9,685 bases of DNA from Nitrososphaerota archaeon (GCA_022572285.1 JACZWF010000042.1:1-9685), one strand, 5' to 3'. Positions 1 to 7,279 are shown, counted from the first letter of the stretch. The notes: generated by a model not told the origin, from the sequence alone. A program made the numbers and translations.

Positions 1-47
1 AGGGGAAAGGTATACCCGCATAGAAGGCGGTAGAATCTAGGATTAGA
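1..47. other. Left edge, no gene assigned
   Basis: All three forward frames close within the first 40 bases (stops at 21-23, 31-33 and 38-40). This stretch could therefore be the last codons of an upstream gene that converges on the NAD kinase, or plain intergenic DNA. The frame ending at 31-33 would give a basic RRR tail, but that is too little to name a product. No RNA or repeat was recognised. Confidence 0.3.
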
Positions 48-887
48 TTAGAATCCAATTCTCTTCATTTGCCCCAATATAGATTTACCGAATCGGAGAA
101 ATAACGTTGGATCCTTATGCCTGCCTATTCGGATCGGATTATTGGCTTTTACTTTGAAATCGATTTGGCCATCTAGAAGCAGTGATGAATCATCATTTGA
201 TGTGATGCTGATCTCTGTCATAGGGAGAACAATTGATGGTGCATGGGAGATCGGAGCAATCGGAGTCAGCAGGAGGACCTCCAGCTCCTCGTAGACAATT
301 GTTGAGCGAAACGAGTATGAGTGTCCGGTGGAGCCAGTTGGGGTAGATACAATCACACCATCCATTCTCAACTTCAACTGGTCATCACTCTGGCTTAAAT
401 CGGGAGTGGAAATACTAAACGTCGGCGTCCGTATTTTTCTTACCTTGTCCACATAGATCTCGTTCAGTACAGGTGGGTAGCTCCGAGATTCCGTTTTAGC
501 AAAGATTCTTGTTCTTTTCTGGATCCGATATTGTCTACTCTTTATCATCCTAGTCGCCTTCTCTACCTCGGATGGGCTGATCTCCGCGAGTATGCCCCTG
601 CCCCCTACATTTATCCCCAGAATTGGGGTTCTTCCCCCGATCTGTCGCGCAGTTTTCAGAATTGTACCATCTCCTCCGACAACTGTGACCAGATCAATTT
701 GTGCGCGGCGTAATTCCCCCAAAGAATCAATAGTCGGAAATTGTTTGTTTCTGAGTGGCGCAATCAGCTGAATGGTTAGGCCGGCCTTCTCGAAGATTCT
801 TGCGGACTTGAGAGAGATCTCATCTGCCAATCCGTGTGTACCCTTTGAGATTATACCGATGGATTCTATCGATTTGAGATCCTGCAT
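48..887 (-). CDS. nadK: NAD kinase (ATP/polyphosphate-NAD kinase family)
   Basis: This 279-residue cytoplasmic enzyme should phosphorylate NAD to NADP, supplying reductant for biosynthesis. The family hallmarks are visible: the nucleotide-binding GGDGT at residues 71-75, GINVGGRG at 91-98, the NE pair at 142-143, and the second conserved block DGVIVSTPTGSTG at 176-188, with a late DG at 239-240. The length is normal for an archaeal NAD kinase. The start is an ATG at 887, which is the only sensible one. An oddity is the stretch after GSTG: most family members continue with a Gly-Gly-Pro segment, but here it reads HSYSFRSTIVYEE, so that loop is altered. The gene diverges from IF5A and may share its TATA box. 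The family assignment is firm. Donor preference (ATP or polyphosphate) cannot be read from the sequence. Confidence 0.93.
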   Translation of the reverse strand: MQDLKSIESIGIISKGTHGLADEISLKSARIFEKAGLTIQLIAPLRNKQFPTIDSLGELRRAQIDLVTVVGGDGTILKTARQIGGRTPILGINVGGRGILAEISPSEVEKATRMIKSRQYRIQKRTRIFAKTESRSYPPVLNEIYVDKVRKIRTPTFSISTPDLSQSDDQLKLRMDGVIVSTPTGSTGHSYSFRSTIVYEELEVLLLTPIAPISHAPSIVLPMTEISITSNDDSSLLLDGQIDFKVKANNPIRIGRHKDPTLFLRFGKSILGQMKRIGF

Positions 888-910
888 CTATGCTAGTCTA
901 TGAGAATCCC

Positions 911-930
911 TGAGAATTGTTATATATCTT
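911..930. promoter_or_regulatory. Symmetric TATA box between nadK and IF5A
   Basis: GTTATATATC at 919-928 reads as a TATA element on either strand. On the plus strand its centre is about 26 bases before the IF5A TTG at 950, the distance expected for a leaderless archaeal transcript. On the minus strand it lies about 36 bases before the nadK ATG, giving a leader of roughly 10 bases. Purine-rich BRE-like sequence flanks it on the minus-strand reading (AGAGAAGA). No second TATA was seen in the spacer, so one box may serve both genes. This is inference from spacing. Confidence 0.55.
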
Positions 931-949
931 CTCTCTTGGGAACAGGTTG

Positions 950-1345
950 TTGAGCAGACCCGCGGATCTTGGAAGTGTTAAGGAGGGTTCCTACATCATG
1001 ATAGAAGGAGAGCCTTGCCGTATCGTTAGTTATGACAAATCAAAACCGGGAAAACACGGATCGGCAAAGGCGAGAGTCGTCGCAATCGGACTATTCGACG
1101 GAGTGAAACGGAGCATAGTGTCACCTGTTTCTGGAAATATAGAGATACCACAAATTGAAAAGAGAAGTGCGCAAGTGATATCAAAGACTGACAGTAGTTC
1201 CCAACTAATGGACTTGGAGACTTTTCAAACATTTGATGTCCCTCTACCCGAGGAAGAGAGCCTGAGAAAGAAGATGGTCGAGGGTTCCGAGATCGAATAC
1301 TGGAGTGTCCTGGGTCGAACTAAGATTGTTAGGGTAAAGGGCTGA
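950..1345 (+). CDS. eif5a: Translation initiation factor 5A (hypusine-containing aIF5A)
   Basis: IF5A binds the ribosome near the P and E sites and relieves stalling, especially at proline-rich stretches. It needs a hypusine made on one lysine by deoxyhypusine synthase. The target loop SKPGKHGSAKA is clear, with the hypusine lysine at about residue 35, followed by the conserved RVVAIGLFDG and a C-terminal OB fold (QLMDLETFQTF; EIEYW; KIVRVKG). I chose the TTG at 950, giving MSRPADLGSVKEG and 131 residues, which matches the usual archaeal start. The frame also extends upstream to a TTG at 917, but that would translate through the TATA box. A TTG at 947 is an equal alternative one codon earlier. 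The transcript is probably leaderless. The gene stops one base from the dnaJ stop on the other strand. Confidence 0.95.
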   Translation: MSRPADLGSVKEGSYIMIEGEPCRIVSYDKSKPGKHGSAKARVVAIGLFDGVKRSIVSPVSGNIEIPQIEKRSAQVISKTDSSSQLMDLETFQTFDVPLPEEESLRKKMVEGSEIEYWSVLGRTKIVRVKG

Positions 1346-1346
1346 T

Positions 1347-2483
1347 CTATCTACCATAGAATATGGAGTGCTTCTTCGGTTCAGGATCGCCCATCTCTTT
1401 CCCAAGTTCGGCAAGCAGTTCGCGCTGTTTATTGGTTAATTTCGATGGTACTTGGACTTTGACCGTGACTAGTTCATCCCCCCTCCCGTATCCCTCGATG
1501 CTCGGGAACCCTTTGCCCCGTAATTTGAAAATGCTTCCGCTTTGAGTACCTGATGGAATCTTTAGCTTCTCTGTGCCATCCAATGTAGGAACGCTGATTT
1601 CTCCGCCTAGTGCTGCCTTTGGAAAGTTTATAGATACTTGATGAAGAAGATTTACTCCATCCCTCTGAAACCTCCGATCCGGCTTGACATGGGTAATCAG
1701 GTATAAATCACCTGGAGATCCTCCCTCCGCAGCCATATCCCCATACCCCCTCAATCTTATGCGAGATCCATCGTCCACGCCTCCAGGGATTCTTATTGTC
1801 ACCTTTTCCTTCTTCCGAGTAAGTCCGGATCCTCTACATGTACTGCAAGGAGTATCAAGGATGGTTCCATTTCCTCTGCAGGTTGAGCAGCCCTCTATCC
1901 TAACAAATCGAGCATACCCAGAGGCTTGGACATGCTGCACTTCACCCCTACCTTGACAGGTTGGACATGTTCGTCGAGAAGTTCCGCGTTCCGCGCCGGA
2001 CCCAGCGCACGAATCGCATCTTAGATTTCTTGGCAAGTCGAGCTCCATCGTAACGCCCAGTGCTGCTTGATTCATTGTTAGGGTGACATCTTGCCTGAGA
2101 TCCTGGCCACTCGCCTGGCCCGCTCTTCGTCCTCCTCGACCTCCTAAACCGCCGAAGAAACCCTCGAAGATATTTCCGAGTCCGCCAAATCCAAAGCCGA
2201 TGTCTCGCAGTATGTCCTCAATATTGGCACTTCTAAAGATGTCCGCGGTAGAATACCTCTGATCAATCCCCGCATGACCAAATCTATCGTAAAGGTGCCT
2301 TTTCTCATCAGAGGAGAGGACCCCATAAGCTTCGGAGACCTCTTTGAATTTATCTTCTGCGCCTGGTGACTTGTTTCGATCAGGATGATATTTTAGAGCT
2401 TGTTTACGATATGCACTCTTCACATCTTCCTTGCTCGCACCCTTTTCGACTCCAAGGACTTCGTAATGATCTCTCTTAGCCAC
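1347..2483 (-). CDS. dnaJ: Chaperone DnaJ (type I Hsp40)
   Basis: DnaJ delivers unfolded clients to DnaK and stimulates its ATPase. The 378-residue protein has the full type I layout: a J-domain at residues 4-70 with HPD at 33-35, a Gly/Phe-rich linker at about 95-120, and a zinc-binding region at about 156-220. The four CxxCxGxG repeats have Cys pairs at 156/159, 173/176, 199/202 and 213/216. Two C-terminal substrate-binding beta domains follow. The start codon is GTG at 2483, since MAKRDHYEVLGV is the family N-terminus and no ATG precedes it. It is the last gene of the grpE-dnaK-dnaJ operon, 26 bases after the dnaK stop, with no strong Shine-Dalgarno in the gap. Nothing is missing, so it should be active. 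Confidence 0.97.
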   Translation of the reverse strand: MAKRDHYEVLGVEKGASKEDVKSAYRKQALKYHPDRNKSPGAEDKFKEVSEAYGVLSSDEKRHLYDRFGHAGIDQRYSTADIFRSANIEDILRDIGFGFGGLGNIFEGFFGGLGGRGGRRAGQASGQDLRQDVTLTMNQAALGVTMELDLPRNLRCDSCAGSGAERGTSRRTCPTCQGRGEVQHVQASGYARFVRIEGCSTCRGNGTILDTPCSTCRGSGLTRKKEKVTIRIPGGVDDGSRIRLRGYGDMAAEGGSPGDLYLITHVKPDRRFQRDGVNLLHQVSINFPKAALGGEISVPTLDGTEKLKIPSGTQSGSIFKLRGKGFPSIEGYGRGDELVTVKVQVPSKLTNKQRELLAELGKEMGDPEPKKHSIFYGR

Positions 2484-2509
2484 TGTTTATGTCGTCTTCC
2501 GGGTCGATA

Positions 2510-4387
2510 CTACTTCTTTTCATCATCGACGATCTTGGCTTCTGCATCGACGACTTTTTCTTCAGGGGGAGGGGCTTCCGCGGGTTGGGGACCCTGTTGC
2601 TGTTGTGGCGTAGCTTCCCCTGGTTGCGGAACCTGAGCTGCTGTTTGTTGATAAACGGCGGCGCCAATTTCCTGAAGTAACTTGTTCAGGTCATCACTCT
2701 TCTGTTTGATTATCTGGGTATCTGTCTCTTTTAGCGCCTCCTTTAGCTCAGAAACTGCTCTCTCAAGGCTTCCTGCCTGCTCAGCACTCATCTTATCCTG
2801 GAGGTCAGCCTTCGTCCTCTCAGACGTGTATATGAAGTTGTCAGCATTGTTCCTAAGCTCGACTTCCTCCTTTCTCTTCTTATCATCATCCGCGAAGTCC
2901 TTTGCTTCTTTCATCATCCTCTCCTTCTCCGCGTCGGAGAGCTTTGTTGAAGCAGTAATAGTGATTTTCTGTTCCTTATTGGTTGCCTGATCCTTTGCCG
3001 AAACGTTCAGTATACCATTTGCGTCGATGTCATACGTAACCTCAATCTGAGGTACACCTCTTGGCGCTGGCGGTATTCCTTCAAGATTGAATCTCCCCAA
3101 AGAGACATTGTCCGATGCCATACTACGTTCCCCTTGCAAAACATGGATAGTTACGATTGTCTGACTGTCCGCCGCTGTGGAGAAAGTCTGAGATTTCTTT
3201 GTTGGGATCGTGGTATTCCGTTCTATCAACTTCGTGAATACGGCACCTAGCGTCTCTATCCCTAATGAGAGCGGGGTAACATCCAGTAGTAGGATATCAG
3301 ATATCTCGCCTGTTAGAACGGCACCTTGGATCGAAGCACCAGTAGCCACACACTCCATCGGATCTACTCCGCTTTCTGCTTCACTCGGAATTATCTTTTG
3401 AATAAACTTTCTCACAATTGGCATCCTAGTAGGACCACCCACCAAGATCGTCTTATTCACCTCAGATGGCTGTAGCTTCGCATCAGTTAGTGCTTGCATC
3501 GTGGGCGCCCGGCATTTTTCAATAATCGGAGCTATAAGGTCCTCTAGTTTCGCTCTAGTAAAAGTGGTGGTCAAATGTTTCGGCCCTGACGCGTCAGCAG
3601 AAATGAAGGGGAGATTTATGTCAGTGGTTAGAACGGTGGAGAGCTCAATTTTCGCTTTCTCACCCGCCTCTCTAACTCGCTGCTTTGCAATTGGATCATT
3701 TCTCACATCTATCCCAGTCTGTCCTTTAAACTCCTCCGCTATGTACTCCAGGATGAGGTCGTCCATGTCTGTGCCACCTAGCTGAGTGTCTCCACTGGTG
3801 CTTTTCACCTCAAAGACTCCCTCACCAAAATCCATGATCGTGACGTCAAGAGTCCCACCTCCAAGATCGAATACGAGTATCTTCTGCTCCTTGTCTGTCT
3901 TATCGAGACCGTAAGCTAGAGCGGCCGCTGTTGGTTCGTTGATTATCCTAACGACTTCAAGGCCTGCGATTGTTCCCGCATCCTTGGTTGCTTGCCGTTG
4001 GTTATCATTGAAGTAAGCCGGGACTGTAATGACGGCCTTCTCGACTTTGTCACCCAGGAATGCTTCAGCGTCTCTCTTAATCTTCTGAAGAATGAAGGCA
4101 GATATCTGCTGTGGAGAATACTCCTTCCCGGACAGAACCACCTTGTAATCCTGACCCATCTTCCTCTTTATCGCTACTACGGTACCTTCCGGGTTAGATA
4201 CAGCCTGTCTTCTTGCAGGCTCTCCAACCAAAAGTTGTCCTTCCTTAGTAAATGCCACATATGACGGGAATGCCTTCCCTCCAGTAGAAACTCCTTCCGC
4301 GCTAGGAATTATCGTTGGCCGTCCACCCATCATCGCAGCGGCTGCTGAGTTGCTGGTACCTAGGTCAATACCGATTGTCTTACCCAC
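2510..4387 (-). CDS. dnaK: Chaperone DnaK (Hsp70)
   Basis: This ATP-dependent cytosolic chaperone folds and protects proteins together with DnaJ and GrpE. In the 625-residue sequence the ATPase domain shows the phosphate-1 loop GIDLGTSNS (6-14), EKAVITVPAYFND (116-128), the phosphate-2 block LVFDLGGGTLDV (171-182) and the adenosine loop ILVGGPTRMP (314-323). The interdomain linker LLLDVTPLSL is at about 366-375. The substrate-binding beta domain follows, then a helical lid and a Gln/Pro-rich acidic tail from about 580. The first ATPase quadrant is short, as in Gram-positive and archaeal Hsp70s that lack the proteobacterial insert. The start is GTG at 4387, immediately after the grpE TAG with no gap, so translation is probably coupled. 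A GGGGGA Shine-Dalgarno-like run lies just upstream, within the end of grpE. Archaeal dnaK systems are thought to derive from bacteria by ancient transfer. Confidence 0.98.
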   Translation of the reverse strand: MGKTIGIDLGTSNSAAAAMMGGRPTIIPSAEGVSTGGKAFPSYVAFTKEGQLLVGEPARRQAVSNPEGTVVAIKRKMGQDYKVVLSGKEYSPQQISAFILQKIKRDAEAFLGDKVEKAVITVPAYFNDNQRQATKDAGTIAGLEVVRIINEPTAAALAYGLDKTDKEQKILVFDLGGGTLDVTIMDFGEGVFEVKSTSGDTQLGGTDMDDLILEYIAEEFKGQTGIDVRNDPIAKQRVREAGEKAKIELSTVLTTDINLPFISADASGPKHLTTTFTRAKLEDLIAPIIEKCRAPTMQALTDAKLQPSEVNKTILVGGPTRMPIVRKFIQKIIPSEAESGVDPMECVATGASIQGAVLTGEISDILLLDVTPLSLGIETLGAVFTKLIERNTTIPTKKSQTFSTAADSQTIVTIHVLQGERSMASDNVSLGRFNLEGIPPAPRGVPQIEVTYDIDANGILNVSAKDQATNKEQKITITASTKLSDAEKERMMKEAKDFADDDKKRKEEVELRNNADNFIYTSERTKADLQDKMSAEQAGSLERAVSELKEALKETDTQIIKQKSDDLNKLLQEIGAAVYQQTAAQVPQPGEATPQQQQGPQPAEAPPPEEKVVDAEAKIVDDEKK

Positions 4388-5035
4388 CTAATCTTCCCCC
4401 TTTCCGACATCTACCAACAGATCACCTGTCTTTTCTTTATTACTCTCACCCGACTCTCCCGCAACGCTCACCATGCTTGGACGCAGAACTCGGTCATGAA
4501 TCATGTAACCTTTCCTCAGCTCAGATATAATTACGCCACTGTCCGTTCCCTCTTCGGATGAGAAGGAGACTGCCTCGTGTAGATTCGGATCAAATTTCTT
4601 CCCGACAGCCTCTATTAGTTGAACGCCTTCCTCGGCAAGCATTGCATCCACATTTGCCACTATTATCTCGAGTCCTTTAGCCACTTCGCGGAGATCCGCA
4701 TCATTCATGTTCTGAAGAGCTCTAGAAATGTCCTCTTTAACCTCAATTAGCTTCCTAATAATCTCCCTCTTTCCGAATTTGAACTGGTCTTCAAACTCCT
4801 TCGAGACCTGCTTTCGATAATTCTCCAAATCAGCTTGAGCATAAAGTAAGCGACTCGTCAGTGATTCCGACTTTTTTTTCTCTTGTTCGAGGTTCTTCCT
4901 GATCTCTTCTAAATCAAGGAGGTTCGCGTCGACTTCTTTTGCCAAAGGTTTTTCGCTTCTATTAGGTGTCTCTCCTTCTACATCTGCAGTAACGACATCT
5001 TCTTGTCCTAAGTTGTTACCCACCGCCGACACCAA
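4388..5035 (-). CDS. grpE: GrpE, nucleotide exchange factor for DnaK
   Basis: GrpE is a dimer that opens the DnaK nucleotide cleft to release ADP. The sequence shows an acidic, variable N-terminus, a long coiled coil at about residues 40-110 (EEIRKNLEQEKKKSE and QADLENYRKQ), and the diagnostic C-terminal beta region at 148-191, with FDPNLHEAV, ELRKGYMIHDRVLRPS and MVSV. At 215 residues it is of normal length. No ATG is available near the start. The frame opens with TTG at 5035, followed at once by GTG at 5032. GTG at 5032 is the likelier start because AAAGG lies about 4 bases upstream. It is the first gene of the operon, and its stop codon abuts the dnaK start. Confidence 0.95.
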   Translation of the reverse strand: MVSAVGNNLGQEDVVTADVEGETPNRSEKPLAKEVDANLLDLEEIRKNLEQEKKKSESLTSRLLYAQADLENYRKQVSKEFEDQFKFGKREIIRKLIEVKEDISRALQNMNDADLREVAKGLEIIVANVDAMLAEEGVQLIEAVGKKFDPNLHEAVSFSSEEGTDSGVIISELRKGYMIHDRVLRPSMVSVAGESGESNKEKTGDLLVDVGKGED

Positions 5036-5075
5036 ACCTTTCAGTTGCTAACCTAAAGATACTATCCTATGGGGT

Positions 5076-5090
5076 TCTATAAACCTTTCC
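5076..5090 (-). promoter_or_regulatory. Promoter of the grpE-dnaK-dnaJ operon (BRE + TATA)
   Basis: Read on the minus strand, GGAAAGG is directly followed by TTTATAGA, a good archaeal BRE/TATA pair. Transcription would begin about 25 bases downstream, near 5055, leaving a leader of about 20 bases before the grpE start at 5032. A heat-shock repressor would be expected to bind near here, but I saw no convincing inverted repeat that would mark an operator. Confidence 0.65.
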
Positions 5091-5130
5091 ACAAATTCTT
5101 TCCGGGATCAAGCCTCTTCTCTTCTCTAAC

Positions 5131-5140
5131 ATATTTTAAA
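5131..5140 (+). promoter_or_regulatory. TATA box of the dph6-srp54-pus10 operon or leader RNA
   Basis: ATATTTTAAA, centred near 5137, is the best TATA-like match ahead of the rightward genes. Its expected start site is about 5161-5163, exactly where the long closing stem of the predicted leader RNA begins (G at 5162). It is divergent from the grpE promoter, about 55 bases away. The match to consensus is fair and the BRE is weak. Confidence 0.45.
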
Positions 5141-5158
5141 GGACCTAGTAGTTGATCG

Positions 5159-5257
5159 ATTGGGGGCAGTACCAATGACAGAGAGGAGTGCGAAAGCACA
5201 AGTCGGAAGAGCCGGCTGAATCATGATGTTAACATTTCTGAAGGTTCTGCCTTCAAT
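5159..5257 (+). ncRNA. Predicted structured leader or small RNA upstream of dph6
   Basis: Bases 5159-5173 can pair with 5243-5257 in a stem of about 15 positions with one T-T mismatch (5170/5246) and two G-T wobbles. Enclosed are GTGC-GAAA-GCAC (5188-5199, a GNRA-capped hairpin) and AGTCGG/CCGGCT (5201-5217, 5-base loop). A weak TTAA-capped hairpin lies near 5226-5235. The 3' strand of the long stem can instead form a local hairpin, TGAAGG-TTCTG-CCTTCA (5239-5255), so two exclusive folds exist. The predicted transcription start coincides with the foot of the stem. I recognise no known riboswitch, tRNA, SRP RNA or RNase P motif. It could be a cis-acting leader, a free small RNA, or chance pairing. 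Folding was done by eye only. Confidence 0.3.
5175..5219 (+). other. Possible 14-codon upstream reading frame in the dph6 leader
   Basis: ATG at 5175 opens a 14-residue frame (MTERSAKAQVGRAG) ending in TGA at 5217-5219, with GGGGG about 8 bases upstream as a possible ribosome site. A second short frame in the same phase starts at ATG 5223, three bases after that stop, and ends at TAA 5286-5288, running into the dph6 region. The peptide matches nothing I recognise. Chance is quite possible for a frame this short. Confidence 0.18.
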
Positions 5258-5264
5258 TCCAACC

Positions 5265-5949
5265 ATGGTGGAGCGATATCCCAAGTAAAGGTGTCTCTTT
5301 CTCTTCGGGTGGTAAAGACTCCATCTTGGCCATGCACCTAGCCCGTTCAGAAGGTATTGAAATTGAATCAATATTGACGATGCTACCTGAAGATCCTGAG
5401 AGTATGTTGTATCATACCCATAACTTGAAGATTGTAGAGAAGATTGCTGAAGTTGTCGAGGTTCCATGGATTCCGATCCGGGCCCCGAAAGATGAGGAGC
5501 TTATTGCCTTAGATGAGGCTCTCTCTGACCTCCGGGTAGACTATCTTATTACTGGTGGAATAGAATCCTCATTTCAGAAGAGAAGATTCGATAAGGCCTG
5601 TCAGAGAGCAAATCTAAGACACTACGCCCCTTTGTGGCATAAATCGCCTCAAGAGGTCTACAAGAAACTGACATCTTTTGAGATCGATGCTATTATTGTG
5701 TCGGTGGCGGCATATGGTCTGGGAGAGGATTGGCTCGGATCTCATCTTACTGAAGATACGATCACTAAGCTGCTGCATGCTGCGGAGAAGTATAGGTTTA
5801 ATGCCGTTGGTGAAGGAGGAGACCTTGATACTCTTGTACTCGACGCCCCTCTATTCAAGAAGAGACTGATCCCAATCAGCCCAACTAAAAAATGGGAAGG
5901 TGACCGCGGGACACTTGAGATTCCTGGTGTCGAGTTCGTAGCGAAGTGA
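5265..5949 (+). CDS. dph6: Diphthine-ammonia ligase (Dph6/MJ0570 family), 5' end apparently frameshifted
   Basis: Dph6 uses ATP and ammonium for the last step of diphthamide synthesis on the EF2 histidine. The PP-loop SSGGKDS (5302-5322) is the ATP-pyrophosphatase motif. The family C-terminal block VGEGGDLDTLVLDAPLF is also present, with TGGIESSFQKRR in the middle. The frame carrying the PP-loop is open from 5242 but has no ATG, GTG or TTG until a TTG at 5326, which would remove the PP-loop and so cannot be the true start. ATG 5265 lies in another frame and hits TAA at 5286. Dropping one C of the CCC at 5280-5282 joins the two as MVERYPSKGVSFSSGGKDS, a credible N-terminus. The coordinates given assume this repair. 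A sequencing or assembly indel is most likely. A near-cognate start or +1 shifting remains possible. The stop is 7 bases before srp54. Confidence 0.85.
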
Positions 5950-5956
5950 GATTGGC

Positions 5957-7279
5957 TTGTTAGACAAACTGAGGGAAGGATTGCAAGGGGCGATCAAGAA
6001 GATTCTAGGAACGGCGACCATAGATGAAGAGGCGATCAAGGAATTTGTCAAGGATCTGCAAAGAACCCTTTTGCAATCAGATGTTAACGTCAAACTCGTC
6101 ATCGATATCTCAACTAGGATAGAAAAGAGGGCGTTAGAGGAGAACCCACCTGCAGGTTTACCACGGCGAGATCACATTGTAACAATACTTTATGAAGAGC
6201 TAGCGCGCATAATGGGTGAAGAACAGAAGTTCAGTATTCCGAAGGGAATGACTAGCGTAATCCTAATGATGGGAATTCAAGGGAGTGGTAAGACAACAAC
6301 CGTTGGGAAGCTATCCAGGCATCTTCTAAAGAGAGGTTACTCGGTCGGAGTCGTGGGAGCTGATACCTTTAGACCGGGAGCTCTAGTGCAACTAAGAACG
6401 CTCTGTTCTACAAGTGGCATTGAAGTATATGGTGATGAAAAAGAGAAAGGTTCGATTTCGGTAGCGGCCAGAGGAGTGGAATATTTTCGAGGCCTCAATA
6501 AAGATGTAGTTATCGTTGACACCGCTGGAAGGCACAAGGAGGAGAGAAGCCTTCTCGATGAGATGAAAACCATTTCGAAAAAAGTGAGTCCGGCATATAG
6601 TCTATTGGTTATTGATGGAACCATGGGTCAGCAGTCCTTCAAACAGGCGGAAGCGTTTCACCGGGCGAATCCCGTTGGGGGCCTGATCATCACAAAATTG
6701 GATGGAGGTGGGAAAGGCGGAGGTGCGCTGGCAGCTGCGGCAGCTACGGGCGCAAGTATTCTGTATATTGGCACTGGGGAAAGAATAGACGACCTAGAAC
6801 TTTTCTCTCCAACCAGATTTGCCGGAAGACTCCTGGGAATGGGAGACCTCAAAGCATTGCTGGAGAAGGCAAAGGATCTCGAGACTGAGGCAGACGACGA
6901 GAAGATCAAGAGGATGATGTCTGGCAAAATGACAATAGATGATTTGTATTACCAACTCGAGCAGATAAAGAAAATGGGTTCAATAAGAAAGATACTCGAG
7001 CTTGTGCCAGGATTCTCCACCGCCCTTGGGGATAAAGATCTGAAGAGTGTAGAAGAAGATATGGACAAATGGAAGTTCATAATTCAATCAATGTCAAAGC
7101 ATGAAAGGCAGAATCCCGATGTCCTCAATTCGTCACGGATGAGAAGAATAGCCAGAGGATCTGGGAGAAATGAAAGGGAAATCAAGGATCTCCTTCAGCG
7201 CTACAAACAGGCAAAGGTCGTCTTCAAGGCGAGCAGAGGTCGAGGGATGAAGCAGTTCATGAAGAAGTTGGCTCCTTAA
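5957..7279 (+). CDS. srp54: Signal recognition particle GTPase SRP54
   Basis: SRP54 binds signal sequences and 7S RNA and docks with FtsY to bring translating ribosomes to the membrane. The 440-residue protein has an N domain (1-90) and a GTPase domain with P-loop GIQGSGKTTT (106-115), DTFRPGA (136-142), DTAGRH (188-193) and TKLDG (246-250). The C-terminal M domain (about 300-440) contains the RNA-binding NSSRMRRIARGSG (391-403). The length is standard for archaeal SRP54. The start is TTG at 5957, giving MLDKLREGLQGAIKK, the usual family N-terminus. No ATG precedes it. It follows dph6 by 7 bases and overlaps pus10 by one base (TAATG), so the three genes form one operon. From memory, its closest look is thaumarchaeal, for example ARGVEYFRGL and ETEADDEKIKRM. 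Confidence 0.97.
   Translation: MLDKLREGLQGAIKKILGTATIDEEAIKEFVKDLQRTLLQSDVNVKLVIDISTRIEKRALEENPPAGLPRRDHIVTILYEELARIMGEEQKFSIPKGMTSVILMMGIQGSGKTTTVGKLSRHLLKRGYSVGVVGADTFRPGALVQLRTLCSTSGIEVYGDEKEKGSISVAARGVEYFRGLNKDVVIVDTAGRHKEERSLLDEMKTISKKVSPAYSLLVIDGTMGQQSFKQAEAFHRANPVGGLIITKLDGGGKGGGALAAAAATGASILYIGTGERIDDLELFSPTRFAGRLLGMGDLKALLEKAKDLETEADDEKIKRMMSGKMTIDDLYYQLEQIKKMGSIRKILELVPGFSTALGDKDLKSVEEDMDKWKFIIQSMSKHERQNPDVLNSSRMRRIARGSGRNEREIKDLLQRYKQAKVVFKASRGRGMKQFMKKLAP

Noticed and set aside
2510..4387. Several antisense frames of 60 to 100 codons opposite dnaK
   Set aside because: They are Ser- and Leu-rich mirror images of a strongly coding gene and have no family motifs.
5216..5241. CTGA-ATC-ATGATGT followed by CTGA, resembling D'/C'/D boxes of an archaeal C/D guide RNA
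   Set aside because: There is no good C box at a usual distance upstream: the nearest, ATGACAG at 5175, departs from consensus and lies about 35 bases away. The C' to D spacing of 8 bases is also short of the usual 12 or so.
5159..5257. Leader as SRP RNA, RNase P RNA or intron-containing tRNA
   Set aside because: It is far too short for the first two and lacks their conserved cores. No T-arm consensus or CCA-adjacent acceptor stem could be fitted for a tRNA.
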